A stretch of 64,000 nucleotides of DNA from Ampelomyces quisqualis (GCA_018398575.1 JAGTXZ010000018.1:1302001-1366000); one strand, 5' to 3'. Shown: positions 47,427 through 59,546, counted from the stretch's first letter. The notes: generated from the sequence alone by a model not told the origin. Translations and numbers: made by a program.

Positions 47427-48188
47427 TTATGTTAGGGAAATTAAACTTAATATTGCAACTACTACACTAGTAGGTAACAGCTATTAACAATAGGAGTCTT
47501 ACTTTTCTATTAGATCTAACAGCAGACTATTGTTGCTACTAGTAGGACGTTCTTAATTGTCTAAATCCCTAGGTGCAGACACTAACGCACTACCTAGTAG
47601 TCCTCTGTTCTAGCTCTGCTTGCTGCAAGTACTAGCCTCCTGCGCTGCCTTCTGCGCCTCTTCCTGCTCTACTAACTAATTAGCCCTTAATGCTATTATA
47701 ACATCTACTAGCTAAGCAACTACACTAGTTAACCCTGCTGTGCTTCTCTTAAGCAACCTAACCTCCTTAGCTATTACCCTAACTTCCTTAGCCAGCTCTT
47801 CCCTCTAGTAATAAGCGCTAACTAATAAGTTAGCGTTATTTATATTAGCTACCTGTGCAGTGCTTACTTGTACAACAGCAGCTAACTAAAACGCTGCCTC
47901 CTTAACAGCAGCCTTCTACTCTAACACTACCTTGTTAGACTTATCTTTACCTAAGGCAGCAAACCTGTAGTTAAGGGCCCTAGAGAGGCTATTATACTCT
48001 TAGCCTGCATATAGAGGAACTAGGCAACACTTCTTATTTAAGAGTGTGCAATAAGTACACTTCTTAGACACGTCTAAATAGAATCTAAACTTAATATTAA
48101 AATAGCTGCAGGCAAAAGCTCTTGCAGCCTATAGGTAAATAACTCAATAGGCTAGAGAATAAGCTCTAGGAGAGATAGGAATAGGCAT
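47427..48188 (-). pseudogene. Antisense reading frame of the Gypsy element, Cys-rich head
   Basis: From an ATG at 48,188 one minus-strand frame runs 254 codons to 47,427 without frameshift. It is broken by about 13 TAG/TAA/TGA codons of the kind the mutation process makes from Trp or Gln. Ignoring those, it has a Cys-rich N-terminal part (CSYFNIKFRF, then KKCTYCTLLNKKCCL) that could bind zinc, followed by a long Ala/Glu/Lys/Val-rich helical stretch. It lies between the chromodomain and the 3' LTR and converges on pol. The end of the same frame is present in the inverted copy (plus strand, 59,552-59,736). I do not recognise the family with certainty. A shadow of a lost sense ORF is possible but less protein-like. 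Confidence 0.5.
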
Positions 48189-48498
48189 TGTGTGTATCTA
48201 CTATACAGTTAGCTAGTAATTAAGAAAGGACAAGGCTTAGATAGCTTTAGGTATACAAACATAAGGGGGAGAGTGTAGAAAAGTAGTATACTAGAGGGCT
48301 AGCCTTATATATATGCTTAAAAAGCTTAAAGTAAAGTTAGGAACATTAAACGCGCTAGCGCACTAATCAAAACAACAATAAACAGCTACATTACGTTATC
48401 CTAAAATAAACTTAAAGTAAATAAGAGTTTACAACAATTTAGAGAGGTATCTAAAACAACACTAATACAAACCCAATTGATAGGGACTATTAATTTTA

Positions 48499-48511
48499 AG
48501 AAGAGAGGTAA
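48499..48511 (+). other. Polypurine tract before the 3' LTR
   Basis: AGAAGAGAGGTAA lies directly upstream of TGTAAC at 48,512, the expected plus-strand priming site of an LTR retrotransposon. Confidence 0.7.
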
Positions 48512-48810
48512 TGTAACAAGTACATGCAAACATATATTACATCTAATACCTTATAAAGGCTTAGTAACAGATTATGTAGGGAGCTAGCAGATTAGAACTA
48601 AAAGCGCTCTAACAGCGCTCTAACTCAGCTGCTACGCCTACTATAAATATAAGCCTATAGCATAGATAGAGGACAAGTTTCTCTTGTCCTTTTGTACAAG
48701 ACCTATAGGTGTATAGCTAATCTAGAATCTCTGATACAATACGCACTCCCATATGCCTCTGATACGTATCTGATTTGACCCTAATAGCTGTACCTACCTG
48801 CGTCGTTACA
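48512..48810 (+). repeat. 3' LTR (299 bp)
   Basis: It has the same length and ends as the 5' LTR. It is somewhat less mutated than its partner (it keeps several TGA, CCC and CpG sites lost there). Confidence 0.92.
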
Positions 48811-48815
48811 AGTAC
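48811..48815. repeat. Right target-site duplication AGTAC
   Basis: Identical to 41,710-41,714 and directly after GTTACA. Confidence 0.9.
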
Positions 48816-50433
48816 TTGCTAAAGAGATACTTAAGCTTTAATCTTTTAAAGTAGATATGTCTTTTAAACGTATTAGAGAAACAGGCTTTAATAAGATTAT
48901 CTTTGCAGTGTAGTACCTAAAGCATAAGAAGAGTATGTAAGCCTTTAGGTCTTATTGCAATACTAATGCGTTATTATAGTTATAACTCTTATAAGAATTA
49001 TTATAAACTAAAACTGCTGCTATACGTACTAAATAGGCTTCTAACGCCTTTTTAGTGCAATAGCACGTAAGACTAGCAAGGAAGTAAAGTAGTTTTACTT
49101 GCATAGGTTAGGTTTTTAGGCTGTAGTTATAGATATGTGTAGAAAGCAGATAGCTAGTATATATACTAATTAAATAGCGTTAATATAGTCTTAATACAAT
49201 ACACAGGTCTTAGATACTACCTTTCCCTAATAGATCTATATTATTGCCTATAGGACTTCTATTGCAAGAACATTATTTTATTCTGTTAAATTTATCTCTA
49301 AAGGAGTATTAATTAAGCAGCTAGTTAGGCTAGTAATAGTAGCACAGTACATAGGCGCATGCAGGTAATCCTAGAAGCAGAATCCTTAATTAAGTACCTT
49401 AAGATATGTAATTAGTTAATGCGTTAGTATTGCTAGGTTATTGCATAATTACGCTAACGCTGTACAGTTTATTTAACGCTAGCAGTTGCAGCGTAAGCAA
49501 AGTATAAGAAGCACTCTGTTATTGCTACTAGGCTTAATATACATTGTTCTCGCATTTTAAACAATATTTACAAGATAATATAAGCTTATACTAATGCTGC
49601 TAAACAGGCAAGAAATTAGTTGTATTCCTATAGTATTAGAGAATAGTTGTTACTAGCTGTACTTAAGTAAGTAGTGTAATTGCAATAACATTGCATTGTT
49701 AATATGTTAAGTGCCTTTAAGCTTAATAAACGCTACGCAGCCTAGTTCCTAGCACATAAAGAATAAGAGATAAAACACACGTATTAATTAACAACGTTAG
49801 AAGACAGGCTCTATAACTATATAGCCTGTAAGAGTATAGTATTGCAATATTACTGTATTATTTTTACTAATAAATTGTTTAGAACATAAGCACATTAGAC
49901 AAGCTACAGATATAGAGGAGCTTAATCTAACTAAGACTAATAATTTGATGCTAGAAGACTCTATTCTTTTTAAGGCAATATTAAGTAGTAATGTTCTTAG
50001 TATTGCAATAAGGGGGCATTCCTCTCTAAAGAGGAAAAGTAGAAAGAGATTAGTTGTAGGCTCTCTATCTAGTATTAAGAAGCTAATACTCTCTTAGCGT
50101 AAGTAAGAATACCTATTGCATTAAAACAACGTTACCTAATATAAGTCTAGATTAGCCTTACTATTTAAAAGTTTACAAGGTTATAAAGACAGGTAGGACT
50201 CTATAAGATTATTTAATTACAATATTAATACAATATTAGTCTTCTTAGCCTAAGCCTACTACGCACAGCTACTAGCAATACAACCCTTAATATTAAGAGC
50301 TAGTTATAAGAAATTAAAGCTAATTAACAAGAGGCAGATCTTAAGGCATTACAATTGCAAAATCAGGCACAAGAGCTAGATATACTTAAGCGAAGATAAC
50401 AGTTAATACAAGATTAAGCGTAAAACTAGGAGA
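48811..50433 (+). pseudogene. MULE-like transposase remnant, part downstream of the Gypsy insertion
   Basis: It continues the frame of 41,580-41,714. VDMSFKRI at about 48,851 resembles the first catalytic Asp block of MULE transposases and AVVIDMCRKQ at about 49,120 the second, the two now in different frames. The end (50,290-50,433) reads as a Gln/Leu/Glu-rich coiled coil (LQLQNQAQELDILKRR), a common tail of such proteins. Stops are mainly TAG/TAA. The family call rests on short motifs; another DDE transposase class is possible. Confidence 0.5.
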
Positions 50434-51044
50434 AGTAAGATTGTTGCTGTATTGTAGTGTTAGTAGTTAGTTAACGTAATAGTAATGTAAATTTATATAT
50501 AACTTTAATAATAATATTTATATTTTAATTTCAATTCTAAAGAATAAAGTACGCGTTTATATAGTATATTACCTTTATTATTTATAGCACCTAATACTTT
50601 AATAAGTTTAACTTAAGCTTTATATTTATATAGTTATACTATATATTATATATTAAAAAATTAAAATACAATATTTATATATATAAATATATAATTTAGG
50701 TATATTTACAAATTTATTTACTATTATTATAGTGTTTTATACTATAGTATACCTAAAATATAATTATATAAGTATATATAACTTTATTAAGTTTAAGTAT
50801 TAATTATTAGTAGTAGCTAGTAGTAATATAAATATTCTCTTAATAGTTTTATCTTACTCTTCTAGTTTCTAGCTTTTTTATATACCTTAAAAGTATATAT
50901 CTATATAAATATATAAAAAGATTATATATAATTCTAAAACTACTTTTTAAGGCTCTAATAAAGAAACTATATATATAGCTATCTTTATATAAAATAAATA
51001 TAATTCTTATACTTTTATACTATAGAAACTAAGAATAGTTACAT

Positions 51045-51170
51045 TATATATATATATATATATATAATATAACTATCTATATAAATATAATAAGTATATA
51101 AATAGATATAATTATAGATAGATAGATATACTATCTATCTCTATATCTATATCTATATCTATATCTATAT
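51045..51170. repeat. AT microsatellite and (CTATAT)n repeat
   Basis: An (AT)n run of about 24 bases starts near 51,045, and five units of CTATAT lie at 51,141-51,170 after some GATA/CTAT repeats. They lie in the most A/T-rich part of the block. Confidence 0.85.
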
Positions 51171-52099
51171 ACTATCTTAATATATATATATTTATCTAGT
51201 TTTACTACTTCTTATAATATTATAAAAGTAGATTTTTACTTTAAGTATCCTTAGCTATAGACATTAATAATACTACTATATATATTATATATATTTATAG
51301 TAATTATAAATATTATTTCTAGTATAAGTATTACTACTGCTACTACTACTACTAATATAAATACTACAACTATAAGTACTATAATAACTATAATAGTATT
51401 TAGATATTACTAACTTATAAGAAAGTAATAACTTAAAATATTTTATTTACTGCTAATATTAGTAATAAGTTATATATACTTAAATGAAGTAGTTACTATA
51501 TACTTAAGATTAATAGTAATTATTCTCTACTACTGTACCTTAAGTTATCTAAATCTACAACTAAAAATAAGATTACTAGATCTAATATTTAGTTACTATA
51601 TAAAGATAGTCTATATAATCTATTTAGTAGAAGGTTATCATATATTATATAACTAAACGTAGATAATTCTTTAGTAAAACAGAATATAGGTAAACTTTTA
51701 ATTACTTATAGTAATTATAATAAATACTTTACTATAGCTATATAAATATAATATATCTAATTTATATTAAAACTTAAGCTTTAGATGTAAATACCTAGTT
51801 TTACATAATAATAGTATAGCCTATAGTATAGATATTAGAACTATATATAATAGCTCTTTAGAAGATATAAATAGTAGTTTTTCTTCTTATTCTACTAGTT
51901 TTAGAAAATTTAAATATACAATTTTTAATCTAGTAGAATATAAAGAAGTGTTACTTAAATTTATAATAAATAAAGTTTACCTTTTTATATAGTATATAGT
52001 AATAGTATTAATATCTTTACTAGCTATATAAATAGTAATATATATACTATAAGTAGAACACTTATTAAAGATAAACTAGATATATTATTTAGAGAATAG

Positions 52100-53640
52100 T
52101 ATCTCTAATCTAAAAAATTATAATTAGATTATAGTTATCTAATTTCTATTACTTTAAAATAAGTAGGTAGTTAGTAATAATATAGACTTTTTTACTATAA
52201 CTATATATATTAATAATAATAAACTTTAATTAAAAAGTTATTTACTAGCTTTTAGAACTCTAAAAGATTATAATATCTATATAGGTAATATATTTTTTTT
52301 ACTACTAGATAGTATATTAAAGGATTATAAGATATAAACCAAACTATTATCTAGATCTAGAGATAATACTAGTAGTATAACTAGAGTAGTAAAAGAGCTA
52401 TAGACTAAATATAAAACTTAATTTAATAATATAGTTATAGATATTAGATATATACTATATATTATATATTTTAAAACTAATTCTATATTATCTATTCTCT
52501 ACTTTATTAGTAATAGTTATAGATTTTATTATAGTAAATTTAAGTAGTTACCTAATAGCCTAATATATTATATGCGTAAATTATAGCTGTTAAATATAAC
52601 TACCTTCTTATATATAATTTTAGATAACTAATAGAATAATATAAAGAAACTAGCTATAGTAAAATTATAGCGCCCTTTAAACTAGTAAATAATTATACTA
52701 CAAAGTAGTTTTTAACTTATTATATACTAAAAAGGTTTTTCTATTCTAAAGATAAAATAGAAGAAGTATTAAATTTAATAAAAGCTTTATATAAAAGTAA
52801 GTAAAATATATTAATATAACTAAAACTAACATAAGTTTATAAGAGTAGAACTCTCTAGTCTTAATTAAGAATATTTTATTTGTATTTATTAAGCATATAT
52901 AAGTTTTTAACTCTCTAATTATAGTAATACTTACGTAGTACTTTACTATATATCTAAAATTATAACGCGTTTAGAATAAGAAAACCTTTATAGTATAACT
53001 CTAAGTACTAAATTTTTAGAAAAAGTATTAAAAGAATCTATAATAAAAACGTAAAAGTATTATTCTATTAATAGTATTAGCTTCTTTAGACTCTAAACTA
53101 GAGTCTTTAGCTATAATTACTACTTTACATCTTTAACATTAATAAGAAATATTCTATTAAAAAAGGTTTAGTAGTAGTTATTATATAGAAACTAAAGATT
53201 TTCTGTTAAAAGTATTTAAGAGCTATTAATTAGAATTTAATTCTAGTAATATAGATTCTATAGAAAATAATAATATTCTACATAATAAGGATTATAGTTG
53301 TAATATATAATATTATTCTAATACTAATTTTAAAAGTAATATAAATAGAGACAAATAAGATATATAAGTAGATAGACTATCTATAAATAAAAATGCTAGT
53401 ATATTAGACTATTATAAAGAAAAGAAAAAAACCTTATATTATATAATATAGCTAAAGACTACTTAGTTATATTAGCTAGTTCTAGTACTAGTAAAGCTAT
53501 TATTACTAAAGTAATTAATATAGTAACTAAAGCTAAAAATAGACTATTACCTAATGCTATTTAATACTTTATACTATTAAAGTTATAGAATAGTATAGAA
53601 CTAGAAGAAATTAATAGTAATATAGATATAGTGTTTAGTT
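52100..53640 (+). pseudogene. hAT-superfamily transposase remnant
   Basis: The central region reads SYLLAFRTLKDYNIYIGNIF and DYKI, then RDNTSSITRVVKEL at about 52,360, matching the hAT pattern of a Gly-x-Asp-Asn-x-Ser block, followed by IDIRYILYIIYF where IRCxxHIxN-type residues are expected. The C-terminal dimerisation (hATC) domain is clear at 53,451-53,630: AKDYLVILASSSTSKAI, then NIVTKAKNRLLPNAI. Stops and frame changes are many, and GC is extremely low. The terminal inverted repeats and 8-bp duplication typical of hAT elements could not be found. Confidence 0.7.
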
Positions 53641-55522
53641 CTATACCTAAAGATTTAGGGGCTAGATTTCTAATAGAAAATATAACTTCTAGTTTAGATA
53701 GTAGAAGTATAGCTAGTACTATTTTATATAGTAGTTAGTAATATATTAATAGCTTTTTAAAGCTTATATATAGAGATTTTCTTTATTATTTCTTTACTTC
53801 TCTATTTATATTAGTAGAATAGAGATTATATATCTTATTATTAAGATAACAAAAAAATTAAATACTAACTTTAAAAGACAAATTTATATAGAAGTATACT
53901 TTTGTTTTTAAATAAAATATATAAGTATCTTAGATTAACACTTATATATAATAAATTTACAAATTTAAATAGAACTAATATATATCTTACAAGTAAGAAA
54001 AATATTTAAAGTAATTATATAGTCTAAACTAAATACTCTAGTATTATCTAAAATTACATTAATTCAAAAATATTACTATATTAAATAGGTATAGCTAATA
54101 TAAAGTATATAGTATATAGATTAAAAAAACTATATACTTTTTAGTCTAAAGTCTATATTATAATATAAACTAAGTAGTATATAACTTCTAATAATATGTA
54201 CTAAATACTAGTAGCTATAAAGCTTAAAAAAGATTAGTTATATATATATATGTAAAATATACTAGCTAGTAAGTATATAACTAGTAAATAATTATAAGCT
54301 ATATAGTATATTAATAGTAAGAAGATACTAGTTACTTAGACTTAGAGTTACTAGTATATAGGTACTAGCTATCTAAAATAACTATTATAATAATACTATA
54401 GTTAAGTTTTATTTAACTCTAGTGCCTCTTAAGATTTAATATATAAGAATAATTATATTATATTAGTCTCTAATTATTATCTAATTATCTTTTAGCTAAA
54501 TATCTTTATATCTTGTTTAACTCTCTTTAACTACTTTTTAGACTTAGCCTTATACTACTTTCTAATAATACTAGCTATATAGAATTATTAAATTAAAAGT
54601 ATAAAAATACTCTTAAACTAATATTAGTAGTAAAAATATACTAGCTAGTAATTATATTACTAGTAAATACTACTTTAGCTATATTAATTATAATAAAAAA
54701 GTTAAAACTTAGGTATATAAGTGTTATAAACCCTAAACAAGTATATAAAATATTATAAAATTATAAAAAACTATGTTATAAAGCTTAGACTAGATATAGA
54801 GATATAGTAAACTAAGTAAATATATTATAAACTCTTCTTATAAGTCTTACTTTGTTTTACTATCTTTTAAAATAAGAAAATCTAAGAGTATATAATAATA
54901 ATTATAAATAATAAGAACTAGACAAAAGCCTTAGTATCTAGAAACTAAAATAAAATTTATTTATTACTATTTTATTTTAATAATACTACTTATACTAACC
55001 TATGAATTAATAATCCTTTACTTAACTATAGTGTTTATTAACTATATAAGTATACCTCTTCTAATTAGACTTAAACTTTAAGTTAGTATTTATACTTAAG
55101 TATTTATTTATCATTCTTCTATAACTACTCTCTAAAAACTAACTATAGAACCTCTTATATATAATATTTATCTTTAACAAAAGGTCTTAATAACTAGCTT
55201 ATAAAAGTAATATAGGTTTTAATAGTAAAGTAGAGTTAGTTATAATAAAGAAAGTTATATCTTATACTATTATATTAATATTAAACTTTTATACTACTTA
55301 TAAATAAAATTCTAACTTTTACTTATATAATATTATTTATATTTTAGATTAATAGTAAAAAGATAAAAATTTAATAAAAATAATAGAACTAGTATAAAAA
55401 TATACAAACTCTTGTAATATTCTAATATTATATTAGTCTAAAATATATATTTTCTATTTAGTTTTATTTATTTAGCTATATATAGTACTTTTTTTATATT
55501 TATATAAACTTTTAGAAAAATC

Positions 55523-58500
55523 TACGTTAGGAAAACACAACGTTAGTAACATCTGCGACATTAGCAACACTGTTAACACAACTATACCGCTAGCTACTAG
55601 ACAGTTCTTAACTATGCTCTGCTGTGCTAAGCAACAACAGCAATGCCTAGCATACTATTATTAGCAGCCTAGTTTGTAGAACTCTTTTGCAAAATAGTTT
55701 ATAGTTCTTGTGTTTAATATAGCTTTGCACTATCTGCACAACTGTGTTGCTAGTTAGCAGCCTATTCTTAACTATGCCTAACTATAGTTTAAGTTTAAGG
55801 CAATTCCTTTAATAGCACTATTACTTAGTTTAAGTTTTGCTATAAATCTACACTATTCTTGCGCTTTAAATTAATTTTGCGTTACGTCTATGTATATACT
55901 TCTTTTGCAATACTTTTTGCATTCTTATGCTTTTAAAACTAGGCTACATATCTACTTAAGCGTTTTTTATCTTACAGCTTTGCATAGTAGTGTACTATAC
56001 TCTGCAGTTCTACTGCTTAATTTACCTAATTTACACTAGCCCCTTAAGCTTTATAGAGATTTTCTTATTATAATCTTACTTAATCTCTCTTTTTTTTGTT
56101 GTTACACCTTATAGACTACTGCGCAACAATGTCTTTACGTTCTGCTTCTTTAGAACTTTTGTTTCTAGATTACTTTTTAAGTTGTATAGAATAATGCTCT
56201 TGTATACGTCTGCTAGCTAGCCTAGTTAATATACTCTAAACATAAATTAGTCTTAGGTGTCCTGTTTGTCTTAAGGCTCTACAATTATAACTTTATTTGC
56301 CTTAATTAGCGTAATAGCTTCTACAAACGCTATTAACGCTACTAAAATAAATATTAAGTCTAAGTCTTTCTATTTTGCTAATACAGCGTCTATTTTAGAC
56401 TTTAGCATTTCTTCTCTTAGTAGAAGAACTACATCTTTGCTAAATTTTTTTTAAAGCTCTATCTAGAGCACTAGTTGCACACATAGTTTGTATAAGCTAA
56501 TAAAAATTTTGGCCTAAACGTTGCGTAGTACTGTTTAATTATCTGCTAGGCCTCTCTAATTAGGATTAGGTCTAGTTTTAATATAGGTCTTCTTAGCCTT
56601 TAGCTTAATTGCCTTGTACTTTACACTATATGCAAGTAGTAAGTTAAGGTTGTTAGTAAACATTTCTTTGTCTAGCTACTAGAAGTGCTGTTAGATATGC
56701 GTTAATGTAAACTGCTTAGTTTTCTTACTTCCTTTGCTTTTAAATAGCGCAGCCTTAAGCTAGGCTAGTATTAGAAATGTTGCAATACTCTGTATCTTAG
56801 TGTAGTTAAATATGTATACGCTTTTAGCTTTTGCGCTGTTTAGCTTTTCTTATTATAGCACTATCTTGTATCTTGTTATTATATTAGCTATAAGTAATTA
56901 GAAGTTATCTATTTAGCATAGCTAGTAGAACGTTAGGAAGTTGCCCTTAATGCCTAAAATCTTCTAGCCCTATAGGTCTTGCGTAACTAGAGTTTAACGC
57001 AGTATAAACTTTGCTACAATCTTCTCTCCTAACACTATAAGCGCTATGTACTTAGGAGAATTAAGCACGTTTTTAACTTCTTCTTATACCTTAGATAAGC
57101 AGGTGTCCTAGCCTTTTGCTATAACTAGGCCTAATATCTTTCTTGTCTTTCTTATATCTACAATTTTCTTAATGCTTGTGTACACAGAGTTAGTAGCAGT
57201 AAACAGTTTAGAACTATCTATGTTGTCCTTCTTACCTGTAAGACAGTGCTAGTTTAAGAAGTTCTTATTGTCTTATAGTCTGCTAAGTGCTAGAGAGATA
57301 AAAATAAGTATCTTATAGAGACTCTTCTCTATTAGTGTACCTAAGAGGGCCTAGGCCTTCTACTAATAACTATAGTTCTTAACTTAAATAGTCTTGTACA
57401 AGTTGCCTATAATAGTATTCTTAGATTTATAGTTATAGAACTTGTTAAAGATAATACGTCTCTATATTACTACGTAGCTAGGAATATTAAAGGTATCTAT
57501 TACGCTTACTTTGCTACCTCTTAATAATATTTTGCGTATAGTTATAAGTCTTATAGTTTAGTATTTATTAAGCATACGTTTTACTAATATTGTATAGCTG
57601 TATATAATTATAAATTAGCTAGTAGATAGTGCTAAATAGTGCGCAGTTATACTTAGGTAGACTTTTAGCATATAGCATTCTTAGATGTACTACAGAACTG
57701 TCTCTATATACTTCTTACTATCTTTTGTAAATTTGCGCAGTAGGACGTTTTAGTTAAACGCTGCAAGGTACTATTTAACTTACAGATTAATCCTTATCTC
57801 TATTTCTTTATCTGCTATTAGTGCGCTTATACTCTGTAGAGGGGTGTTGTCTATAAAGTAGATATAGAGTGTAAGAAAGTCTTTTAGGTTGCACTATTTA
57901 GATTTGCGGAGGCCTATAGTAATAATTTTAGCCTTCTATACAGCTAGTGCGCAGCCCTATCTGCTTACTATAGATGCTGCTAACTATAGCTCTTCTAGTA
58001 TTAAAGGGTTTTTTTTGCATATATATAGGAATGTCTATTAGTCTGTTATAGAGCACTATTCTTAACTATTGTCTTTAGCTCTATGTTAACTAGTTTTATT
58101 CTTTAATTAGTTCTCTTGCACTTTAGTCTAGTTCTTAAAGTGCGCATGCCCTATAATTATTATAAGTACAGCTAATCTTATTTTTCCTATACCTATTATA
58201 TTCCTAAATATACTGCTATTGTCTAAAGATAGCTCTTTTTTATAAAGTATATAGGCTTCTATTAGTTAGTATACTATAAATAGAACTATTAGTCTCTATA
58301 ATAAATGTAGTATTATAGGCGCGTTATCCTTAAAGTCTTCTAGTAGAAATCTAAAGAAGTTAGCTGCTTTCTACTATTTGTCCTCTTAGCAGTGTTCTAT
58401 TACTACTCTAATTTAAGCTTGCAGTTTATCTGCTGTTCTGTCTTACGTGTTAGTTACGTAGATTGTAGTTACAGGCTTTTTATAGTGCACTTACCTTGTG

Positions 58501-58696
58501 TTAAGTAAGGCTTAGAGCTGCAGCCTTTTTTCTAACGCAAGTTATTTTGCTAACTAAAGCTCTTTATTCTTATTCTTGTTACCTTTATTATACTCTTCTT
58601 ATTCTTCTTTGCTGCTAGAGTAAGTATCTTTCTCTAGCAACCTCTGTTATTTTCTTATAGCACTTTTGCGTTTCTATTTAAGTATAGTAATTAGCG
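55523..58696 (-). mobile_element. Unidentified transposon remnant with a long minus-strand pseudo-ORF
   Basis: The left end TACGTTAGGAAAACACAACG at 55,523 recurs at 58,697, the start of the small element to the right, with similarity over about 95 bp. Between them a minus-strand frame from about 58,660 to 56,440 reads as one long protein broken mostly by TAG/TAA. Readable parts include KIVDIRKTRKILGLVIAKG and EEVKNVLNSPKYIALIVLGE (about 57,000-57,200). I could not assign a family; the residue pattern fits none of RT, hAT, MULE or pogo well. No matching right end is visible before 58,697, so the element is probably truncated or was disrupted by its neighbour. Confidence 0.5.
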
Positions 58697-59546
58697 TACG
58701 TTAGGAAAACACAACGTTAGCGACATCCGCAACATTAGCGACATTGTCAGAACGGTCGACCAGACAGTTTTTGACCGTAGTCTACGGTGCCTAGCTACCC
58801 CTATTTGTTCTGGCCGCCTAATTAGACAAAAACGCCCAAATTGATCCACCTGATCCACTGGACCCACCTGCCCCACCCGCGCGATTACGTAATTATTCTA
58901 AAAACCTAAAATATAGAGCTTAATTCCCTCTTTAAAACGCACTATTCAGAATTTTTATAGCTGCTCTAGTTGCTGAGATGCACGGCAGTGAAGTTTGTAA
59001 CTTTTTAATGTTCTTTGCCAAGGCTTGTTTTCGCTAAAGCTCTAGCACTTTAACTAGATAATATATTATATTTTTTTTTAAAGAAATAGTAACTAAAGTG
59101 TAGATTTTACTTTAGAACTATTTTACTTTAATATATTATAGTGTAGGCGTAGAGATCTACTGTGTTAAACGTACTTTAAAGTTTTTTTAAAAAAGTTTAT
59201 AACTTTAACGCGCTATATCTTAATAACTAGAGTAGCTAAAAAAAATCTAAATAGTGCATTTTAAAGAGGGAATTCTGCTCTATATTTTGTATTTTTAGGT
59301 TACTTACGTAATTATGAAAATACAGCAATACAGTCACGTGAGTAAAATTGGCGACATTAGCGACACTGGCGACTCTGTTAGATCTGGCGACTCTGTTAGG
59401 TTGCTGTTGGGTTGCTGTCAGGTCGCTAGCGACTAGAAGTGAGTGGGGTAACTTTGGCAAATCATCTAGTAGACAGTATTGCTGTTGGGCAGCCGCGGGT
59501 CGCTGCGACTAAGCTAACTAGACAAATCTTAATTTTTCCTAACGCA
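58697..59546. mobile_element. Small non-autonomous inverted-repeat element, weakly mutated
   Basis: It starts TACGTTAGGAAAA and ends TTTTTCCTAACGCA, so 11 terminal bases (CGTTAGGAAAA) are inverted at the two ends. Inside are two 95-bp inverted arms (58,884-58,978 and 59,218-59,312) centred on ATTACGTAA and AGAGGGAATT-type segments. Both ends also carry GCGACATTAGCGACA in the same direction. No protein is encoded. TCA, CCA, TGG and CpG are still common at 58,720-58,900 and 59,330-59,540, unlike the flanking DNA. It shares its left 95 bp with the element at 55,523. No clear target duplication is seen. Confidence 0.6.

Larger units (their letters stand above)
41715..48810 (+). mobile_element. 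Complete but dead chromodomain Ty3/Gypsy LTR retrotransposon (7,096 bp)
   Basis: It is bounded by two 299-bp LTRs starting TGTAAC and ending GTTACA, with a 5-bp AGTAC target duplication. In plus orientation it holds a gag zinc knuckle (43,370-43,411), reverse transcriptase (about 44,560-45,080), RNase H (about 45,360-45,600), integrase (about 45,960-46,900) and a chromodomain (about 47,180-47,360). That order and the chromodomain make it a chromovirus, a clade whose chromodomain can steer integration to heterochromatin. All frames are full of TAG/TAA, so it cannot encode functional proteins. It sits inside an older MULE-like ORF. A second copy of the family lies inverted at 59.5-64.0 kb. Confidence 0.92.

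Noticed and set aside
58525..58540. TTTTTTCTAACGCA near 58,530 as a missing right terminus of the unidentified element
   Set aside because: It resembles the right end of the neighbouring small element, but it lies inside the pseudo-ORF and the similarity is too short to call.
58691..58876. 61-codon minus-strand frame in the small inverted-repeat element
   Set aside because: It starts in the terminal repeat and is open only because this part escaped mutation; low-complexity translation.
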